Shown piece after piece: positions 1-3,290 of a stretch of 5,790 nt of DNA. The position numbers and the translations under genes were made by a program. Position 1 is the first letter of the stretch, and each line of letters starts with the position of its first letter. Source of the DNA: Gemmataceae bacterium (GTDB lineage Bacteria; Planctomycetota; Planctomycetia; Gemmatales; Gemmataceae). The notes under the pieces were generated by a model, which was not told where the DNA came from, did not search any database, and saw only the letters and a list, made by a program, of their open reading frames with translations. The stretch lies in contig JANWVS010000160.1 of NCBI GenBank assembly GCA_025056835.1, forward strand, positions 1 to 5,790. Direction: 5' to 3'.

Positions 1-49
1 TGAGCAGTTTTTTGCGTGCTTCGTCGGTGTATAGTAGTTGCTTGGCCAT
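1..49 (-). CDS. groEL: Second chaperonin GroEL (60 kDa), N-terminal fragment cut by window edge
   Basis: Only the first 16 codons are visible, beginning at the ATG whose complement is at 47-49. They read MAKQLLYTDEARKKLL, which aligns almost residue for residue with the start of the complete GroEL in this window ([17 protein letters not shown]). This is the usual GroEL N-terminus (A-K-x-L...DEAR..L). A GGAG ribosome binding site lies 10 nt upstream of the start. The gene would encode a second chaperonin ring subunit, a cytoplasmic ATP-driven protein folding machine. It lies 93 nt downstream of groES on the same strand, so it is probably co-transcribed with it. Nothing can be said about its ATPase residues, its C-terminal tail, or whether it is intact. 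Identity as a GroEL paralogue is well supported despite the short length, because of both the match and the context. Confidence 0.88.
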   Translation of the reverse strand, partial: MAKQLLYTDEARKKLL

Positions 50-59
50 TGCAAATGAT

Positions 60-63
60 CTCC
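60..63 (-). promoter_or_regulatory. Ribosome binding site of second groEL
   Basis: On the minus strand GGAG sits 10 nt before the ATG of the partial groEL. It lies between and overlaps two direct copies of ATGATC (plus strand 55-60 and 66-71, 11 bp apart). It supports the ATG at 47-49 as the true start. Confidence 0.6.
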
Positions 64-92
64 GTATGATCCCCGTGCTCCACTGAAACCAA

Positions 93-138
93 TCCGCAGC
101 CCGCCACAGCGATGCCGACGCCAGGCGGGCCACGCGGA
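93..138 (-). other. GC-rich stem-loop between groES and second groEL
   Basis: GCCCGCC at 99-105 is perfectly complementary to GGCGGGC at 124-130, with an 18-nt loop. The stem extends outward through TCCGC at 93-97 paired with GCGGA at 134-138, across a small internal loop (1 nt on one side, 3 on the other). This gives 12 base pairs in total. It begins 4 nt after the groES stop codon. No run of U follows it on the minus strand (the next bases are ATTGGTTTCAG), so it is not a classical intrinsic terminator. It may act as a partial terminator, an mRNA processing site or a 3'-end stabiliser that sets the ratio of groES to downstream groEL. That role is inference. Confidence 0.5.
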
Positions 139-142
139 CAAC

Positions 143-457
143 TTACTTGACGACCTTTGCCAGAATGTCGTTCTCGCGAAGGATCTTCAACTCCTTGCGA
201 TCGACGGTCACGTCGTTGCCGGCGTACTTGCCGTAAATGACCTCATCGCCTTTTTGGACGTTGAGGACAGCCCGTGTGCCGTTGTCGAGCAGCTTGCCCG
301 GCCCGACGGCGAGCACGCGACCGCGCTGCGGCTTCTGCTTGGCCGTATCCGGCAACAAGATACCGCCGGCTGTCTTCTCCTCCGCTTCCAGCGGCTCAAC
401 GACCACGCGGTCGTCGAGGGGCCGAATCTTCAGTTGTACCTCTTTTTCCTTGCTCAT
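143..457 (-). CDS. groES: Co-chaperonin GroES (10 kDa)
   Basis: This encodes a 104-residue protein of normal to slightly long GroES length. GroES forms a seven-membered lid that caps the GroEL ring, closing the folding chamber in the cytoplasm during the ATP cycle. The core start [12 protein letters not shown] is at residues 11-22. The mobile loop that docks on GroEL is at about 24-44, with the hydrophobic GGILL contact at 31-35 followed by [11 protein letters not shown] GxVLAVGPG strand is at 46-54, and the conserved [12 protein letters not shown] is at about 69-80. The protein ends with a typical ILAKVV strand. About ten charged residues (SKEKEVQLK) precede the core, a short N-terminal extension relative to E. 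coli. The ATG has GAGGAA 6 nt upstream (464-469), supporting this start. The gene lies 74 nt after one groEL and 93 nt before another, all on one strand, so it probably belongs to a single chaperonin operon. The identification is secure. Confidence 0.98.
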   Translation of the reverse strand: MSKEKEVQLKIRPLDDRVVVEPLEAEEKTAGGILLPDTAKQKPQRGRVLAVGPGKLLDNGTRAVLNVQKGDEVIYGKYAGNDVTVDRKELKILRENDILAKVVK

Positions 458-463
458 ACGTGG

Positions 464-469
464 TTCCTC
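464..469 (-). promoter_or_regulatory. Ribosome binding site of groES
   Basis: GAGGAA on the minus strand lies 6 nt before the groES ATG, a good Shine-Dalgarno match. It supports independent translation of groES rather than coupling to the upstream groEL, whose stop codon is 74 nt away. Confidence 0.7.
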
Positions 470-502
470 GGTTGGTTTGAAAACGATGTCTTAGAGGGTC
501 CA

Positions 503-524
503 GGCTGCACGATCCGCCGCAGCC
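503..524 (-). other. Stem-loop between groEL and groES
   Basis: GGCTGC at 503-508 is perfectly complementary to GCAGCC at 519-524, with a 10-nt loop. It starts 7 nt after the groEL stop codon at 532-534. On the minus strand it is followed by TGGACCCTCTAAGAC, with no U tract, so it is not a standard intrinsic terminator. The position matches that of the larger hairpin after groES, which suggests a shared role at gene junctions in this transcript. That role is inference, and a 6-bp stem alone is weak evidence. Confidence 0.35.
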
Positions 525-531
525 GAGAAGG

Positions 532-2196
532 CTACATGCCGCCCATCCCCATGTCGCCGCCCATGCCGCCATGGTGGTCATGGTGATGGTGGTCGTCCTT
601 CTTTTCCTTGCTTGGGATGTCGGCGACGAGGGACTCCGTGGTCAGCAGCAAGCACGCGACGCTGGCGCCGTTTTGCAGGGCCGTGCGGGTCACCTTCACC
701 GGATCGACGATCCCCGCTTTACGCAGGTCTTCGTACTCGCCGGTCAAAGCGTTGAAACCGTAGTTCTTGTCCTTGCTGCGGCGGATGTTGTTGGCAACGA
801 CCGTGCCGTCAACGCCGGCATTTTGCGCGATCTCTCGGCAAGGGATCTCGAGCACATTGGCCACGACGCGCACTCCCAACCCCTCATCGCCGGGCAACTC
901 GAACTTGTCCAGCGCCTTGCGAGCGTGGATCAAAGCGACGCCGCCGCCGGCAACGATTCCCTCGGCAATCGCGGCCCGCGTCGCGTGCAGGGCATCCTCA
1001 TAGAGGGCCTTGCGTTCCTTCATCTCCGTCTCGGTCGCGGCGCCAACCTTGATTTGAGCCACGCCGCCGGCCAGCTTCGCTAAGCGCTCCTGAAGTTTTT
1101 CGCGGTCATACTCACTGTCGGTCTTGGTGATCTCCTTGCGAATCATTTCGCATCGGCCTTCGATAGCCTTCGGATCACCGGCGCCTTCCGTAATGGTGGT
1201 GTTCTCGGCGTCGACTTTCACTTTCTTGGCGCGGCCGAGATCCTTCAACTGAATGTTCTCCAGTTGAATCCCCAAGTCCTTGAAAATCGCCTTGCCGCCG
1301 GTGAGGGTGGCAATGTCCTCCAACATGGCTTTGCGGCGGTCACCGTAGCCCGGCGCCTTGACCGCGCAGACTTGCAGAATTCCCTTGAGCTTGTTGACGA
1401 CCAAAGTGGCCAAGGCTTCGCCTTCGACGTCCTCGGCGATGATGAGCAACGGCTCTTTCTTTTTCGAAATCGCTTCGAGCAGCGGAATCAAGCTCTTCGC
1501 GGAAGTAATCTTCTCTTCATAGATAAGGATGTACGGGTTTTCGAGAACGGCCACGACTTCTTCGTGGTTGGTCACGAAATGCGGCGACAGGTAACCGCGG
1601 TCGAACTGCATTCCTTGAACAACGACCACTTCGGTTTCGGCCGTTTTACCCTCTTCCACTGTGATCACGCCATTGGAGGCGCCCACCAATTTCATTGCTT
1701 CAGCCAACTTCTGGCCGATTTCGCGGTTGTTGTTGGCAGCGATGGTGGCTACTTCGGTGATTTCCTTCTCGTCTTTGTCGTCGATCTTTTCGGCCATGGA
1801 TTGCAGGTGCTCGACGACCCGCTCCACTGCCTTTTGAATGCCGCGACTTAAGGCCATGGGATCGGCGCCGCTGGCGATGTTCTTCAACCCCTCGCGGTAG
1901 ATGGCCTCGGCCAAGACCGTCGCCGTCGTCGTGCCGTCACCCGCGACATCGCTGGTCTTGCTGGCTGCCTCTTTCACCAGCTGAGCGCCCATGTTTTCGT
2001 AAGGATCTTGCAACTCGATCTCTTCGGCGACCGTCACGCCGTCTTTGGTGACATTGGGGCTGCCCCAGCCCTTATCGATCACGGCGTTGCGGCCGCGCGG
2101 CCCCAAGGTGCTGCGGACCGCTCGCGCAAGTTTCGTCACGCCGGCGAACAACTTTTGCCGGGCCTCATCGCTATACGACAGTTGCTTGGCTCCCAT
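532..2196 (-). CDS. groEL: Chaperonin GroEL (60 kDa) with His-rich C-terminal tail
   Basis: This encodes a complete 554-residue chaperonin 60, the ATPase ring subunit that encloses and folds proteins under the GroES lid. The ATP site is intact: TLGPRGRN at 30-37, catalytic-type D52 in TKDGVTVA, D87 in AGDGTTT, and D401 in [11 protein letters not shown] (E. coli D398), then AGGG at 416-419. The apical domain runs from about 190 to 380. It keeps the hydrophobic substrate and GroES contacts equivalent to E. coli Y199, F204, L234, L237, L259, V263 and V264, but the Y203 equivalent is H206. The C-terminus has HHHHDHH (536-542) followed by Gly-Gly-Met repeats. I chose the ATG at 2194-2196 over one 10 codons upstream because AAGGAG lies 7 nt before it and [13 protein letters not shown] matches GroEL N-termini, while the extra [10 protein letters not shown] does not. 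It is the first gene of the probable groEL-groES-groEL operon. The identification is secure. Confidence 0.98.
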   Translation of the reverse strand: MGAKQLSYSDEARQKLFAGVTKLARAVRSTLGPRGRNAVIDKGWGSPNVTKDGVTVAEEIELQDPYENMGAQLVKEAASKTSDVAGDGTTTATVLAEAIYREGLKNIASGADPMALSRGIQKAVERVVEHLQSMAEKIDDKDEKEITEVATIAANNNREIGQKLAEAMKLVGASNGVITVEEGKTAETEVVVVQGMQFDRGYLSPHFVTNHEEVVAVLENPYILIYEEKITSAKSLIPLLEAISKKKEPLLIIAEDVEGEALATLVVNKLKGILQVCAVKAPGYGDRRKAMLEDIATLTGGKAIFKDLGIQLENIQLKDLGRAKKVKVDAENTTITEGAGDPKAIEGRCEMIRKEITKTDSEYDREKLQERLAKLAGGVAQIKVGAATETEMKERKALYEDALHATRAAIAEGIVAGGGVALIHARKALDKFELPGDEGLGVRVVANVLEIPCREIAQNAGVDGTVVANNIRRSKDKNYGFNALTGEYEDLRKAGIVDPVKVTRTALQNGASVACLLLTTESLVADIPSKEKKDDHHHHDHHGGMGGDMGMGGM

Positions 2197-2203
2197 CTGC
2201 TTT

Positions 2204-2209
2204 CTCCTT
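2204..2209 (-). promoter_or_regulatory. Ribosome binding site deciding the groEL start
   Basis: AAGGAG on the minus strand lies 7 nt before the ATG at 2194-2196, an almost ideal Shine-Dalgarno sequence. The alternative ATG at 2224-2226 would place this site inside the coding region and adds ten residues unlike any GroEL N-terminus, so the downstream start is preferred. Confidence 0.8.
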
Positions 2210-2212
2210 GGT

Positions 2213-2222
2213 GAGTGCACTC
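2213..2222. repeat. 10-bp perfect palindrome just upstream of groEL ribosome binding site
   Basis: GAGTGCACTC is fully self-complementary with no spacer, so it cannot fold as a simple hairpin and would more likely be a dimer-binding DNA site, if functional. It lies 3 bp upstream of the groEL Shine-Dalgarno sequence. It contains GAGTGC and GCACTC, the inner parts of the two arms of the CIRCE heat-shock operator (TTAGCACTC-N9-GAGTGCTAA), but overlapped and without the 9-bp spacer, so it is not a CIRCE element as known. A 10-bp palindrome can occur by chance. Confidence 0.3.
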
Positions 2223-2234
2223 CCACAAGGCCCC

Positions 2235-2246
2235 GCGACGCGTCGC
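2235..2246. repeat. 12-bp perfect palindrome in groEL upstream region
   Basis: GCGACGCGTCGC is fully self-complementary. Its centre is 23 bp from the centre of the GAGTGCACTC palindrome at 2213-2222, roughly two helical turns. It could be an operator for the chaperonin operon, but in GC-rich DNA a palindrome like this also arises by chance. No known regulator site is recognised. Confidence 0.3.
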
Positions 2247-2317
2247 TCGCCGCCGGGACCGCTCATGCACTGCCATGACTCCAGGGTGTCTCCCGGAAGG
2301 TGTCGGGCAAGGAGCAA

Positions 2318-2332
2318 GGCGTGTGCCACGCC
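2318..2332. repeat. Inverted repeat GGCGTG-N3-CACGCC
   Basis: Two perfect 6-bp arms are separated by TGC, about 120 bp upstream of the groEL start. This can be a small hairpin in RNA or a protein-binding site in DNA. No specific regulator is recognised. Confidence 0.25.
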
Positions 2333-2368
2333 GGGCTAAAAGGCAAGCGATGACCGTAACTACCTAAT

Positions 2369-2387
2369 GTGCAACGAGTTGCTGCAC
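2369..2387. repeat. Nested inverted repeats GTGCA-N9-TGCAC and GCAAC-N2-GTTGC
   Basis: GTGCA at 2369-2373 is complementary to TGCAC at 2383-2387 with a 9-bp spacer. Within it GCAAC at 2371-2375 is complementary to GTTGC at 2378-2382. The 9-bp spacing is that of CIRCE, but the arm sequences are not. It lies about 175 bp upstream of the groEL start. Function is unknown. Confidence 0.2.
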
Positions 2388-2419
2388 CGGCAACGCTCCG
2401 CCGACGCCATGACCGTTGC

Positions 2420-2464
2420 TGTCAAACTGGCAGGAGGTTCTTTATCGCCAACCAAATTTGTCAA
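2420..2464 (-). promoter_or_regulatory. Two TTGACA hexamers, possible -35 elements for groEL
   Basis: The minus strand carries exact TTGACA at 2464-2459 and at 2425-2420, 39 bp apart. Downstream of the first, GATAAA (2446-2441) is only 12 bp away, too close for a standard sigma-70 -10. The second has no A/T-rich -10 at 16-18 bp. They would give a leader of more than 200 nt. These are weak candidates only, since planctomycete -10 preferences may differ from those of E. coli. Confidence 0.18.
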
Positions 2465-2602
2465 CCACGGCGATTTTCTCACCGCCTCGGGGGAATATCA
2501 TTTGAAAGAGTGATGAAGCTCGGCAGAGCAAGGTGCCCCGCCGCTGGTTTACGAGGCGGGCGGCAACTTTGGCCGTTCTTGCGAGCGATCCGGGGGAAGC
2601 AT

Positions 2603-3181
2603 ATGGATACAACGACTTACCGCTCGGCTTTCACAGCGGTCGTGCTGGTGGTGTTGTTGACGGCGCCGGCTTGGGCCGTGATCACGGCGCTACTGCCGCT
2701 ACAGGATGTGATTCGCGGCAGTCAGATCATCGTCGTTGCGAAAGTGGAGAAACTTCATGCTGACAAGCCGGCCATGATCTTGCGCGTGGAAGAAGAGCTT
2801 AAAGGCAAGTTGCCTTTTCGAACACTTCCAGTAAATCTCAAAGGCGATAGCGAAGCGGAGAAACTCAACCATGTGCCTCAGCTGCTGAAGCGATTGGCGG
2901 ACGATCTGCCTTTGGTCTTGTTCATCGAACAGAAAGACAAAAAATTCACAGCGTTGGCCTTCACGAACGGCACTTGGATGCAACTCGTGGGTGATCGCAC
3001 CGGTCCCGAGACGGCCGTGTGGAGTTTAACGCACGGCGAGCCGTACCTGCGCCGCACTTTTGCGGGGACGACGGCGGAATTGCGCACGCTGCTGACCGAC
3101 GTCTTAGCAGGCAAAAAGCGGGCCCCCAAGATCAACGAGAAGGAACCGCCTGGTTTTGGACCGGAAGTGGGCGGCATGTGA
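2603..3181 (+). CDS. Putative exported protein of unknown function
   Basis: This encodes 192 residues. The N-terminus has a typical Sec signal peptide: hydrophobic core at about 9-22 and an AWA site at 23-25, with probable cleavage before V26. The mature part has an alternating hydrophobic pattern (QIIVVAKVEKL, 41-51; AMILRVEEELKGKLPF, 57-72; LPVNLKGD, 75-82; LPLVLFIEQ, 102-110), suggesting a small beta-rich fold. A helical stretch PQLLKRLADDLP follows from 92. It ends in a charged, Pro/Gly-rich tail (EPPGFGPEVGGM). There are no cysteines, no transmembrane segment after the signal, and no catalytic motif I recognise. The ATG at 2603 is chosen because it places the signal peptide at the N-terminus, with GGGGGAAG a few bases upstream. 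The open frame extends to about 2369, but that part looks non-coding. I have a weak recollection of similar sequences in Gemmata-like planctomycetes, some as N-terminal domains of larger proteins. It is divergent from groEL and convergent with pheT, so it is probably transcribed alone. Confidence 0.8.
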   Translation: MDTTTYRSAFTAVVLVVLLTAPAWAVITALLPLQDVIRGSQIIVVAKVEKLHADKPAMILRVEEELKGKLPFRTLPVNLKGDSEAEKLNHVPQLLKRLADDLPLVLFIEQKDKKFTALAFTNGTWMQLVGDRTGPETAVWSLTHGEPYLRRTFAGTTAELRTLLTDVLAGKKRAPKINEKEPPGFGPEVGGM

Positions 3182-3290
3182 CCTGTCCGACTTCACCTCC
3201 AGTCGACCGCTGCCGGACAAGGCCGGCGCTACGACGGCCCTGCGCACGGGCGTCCTCGCCCGCAAGGGGACCGACCTAGGCGTTCCCTGT
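3182..3290. other. Short gap between convergent genes with hairpin-forming sequences
   Basis: Both flanking genes end here, so termination signals for each are expected. CGGGCG at 3247-3252 pairs with CGCCCG at 3257-3262 around a TCCT loop. GCCGG at 3212-3216 can pair with CCGGC at 3223-3227, or alternatively GGCCG at 3221-3225 with CGGCC at 3235-3239. None is followed by a U tract on either strand, so these are only candidate bidirectional terminator stems. No gene is seen. Confidence 0.4.
3247..3262. terminator. Possible bidirectional terminator hairpin without U tract
   Basis: A perfect 6-bp all-GC stem (CGGGCG/CGCCCG) with a 4-nt loop lies 28 bp past the pheT stop and 66 bp past the stop of the exported-protein gene. 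The absence of a T-run on both sides makes intrinsic termination uncertain. Confidence 0.25.

Larger units (their letters stand above)
2223..2602. other. Non-coding divergent region between groEL and the secreted-protein gene
   Basis: These 380 bases separate two genes that point away from each other, so promoters for both should lie here. I find no credible gene: the plus-strand frame stays open from about 2369 but lacks a good start and would bury the signal peptide. The region holds several palindromic sites (listed separately), two perfect TTGACA hexamers on the minus strand, and an 8-bp direct repeat ATGACCGT at 2350-2357 and 2409-2416. On the plus strand TATCAT at 2496-2501 resembles a -10 box but has only a poor -35 (around 2473-2478). 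I see no canonical CIRCE element and no clear sigma-32-type promoter. Confidence 0.6.

Noticed and set aside
571..1083. Plus-strand open frame of 170 codons opposite groEL
   Set aside because: It lies wholly antisense to a well-conserved groEL and starts within the complement of the His/Gly-Met tail. It has no ribosome binding site of note and no recognisable protein features; it is a GC-rich shadow frame.
1264..1851. Plus-strand open frame of 195 codons opposite groEL
   Set aside because: Antisense to the apical and intermediate domains of groEL, with a composition expected from the complement of its codons. No independent evidence.
2213..2222. Canonical CIRCE operator upstream of groEL
   Set aside because: GAGTGCACTC shares the core letters but lacks the TTAGCACTC-N9-GAGTGCTAA layout; no true CIRCE was found in the region searched by eye.
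2197..2226. Upstream ATG of groEL adding [10 protein letters not shown]
   Set aside because: These ten codons contain the Shine-Dalgarno sequence of the better start at 2194-2196 and do not resemble GroEL N-termini.
2369..2602. N-terminal extension of the exported-protein gene, including an AGGAGG at 2432-2437
   Set aside because: The extension would bury a clear signal peptide some 78 residues in. The AGGAGG is followed at proper spacing by ATC, not a usual start codon, and the extra residues look like random translation.
3247..3262. Strong intrinsic terminator between the convergent genes
   Set aside because: The stem is good but no T-run follows on either strand, so it is kept only as a low-confidence candidate.
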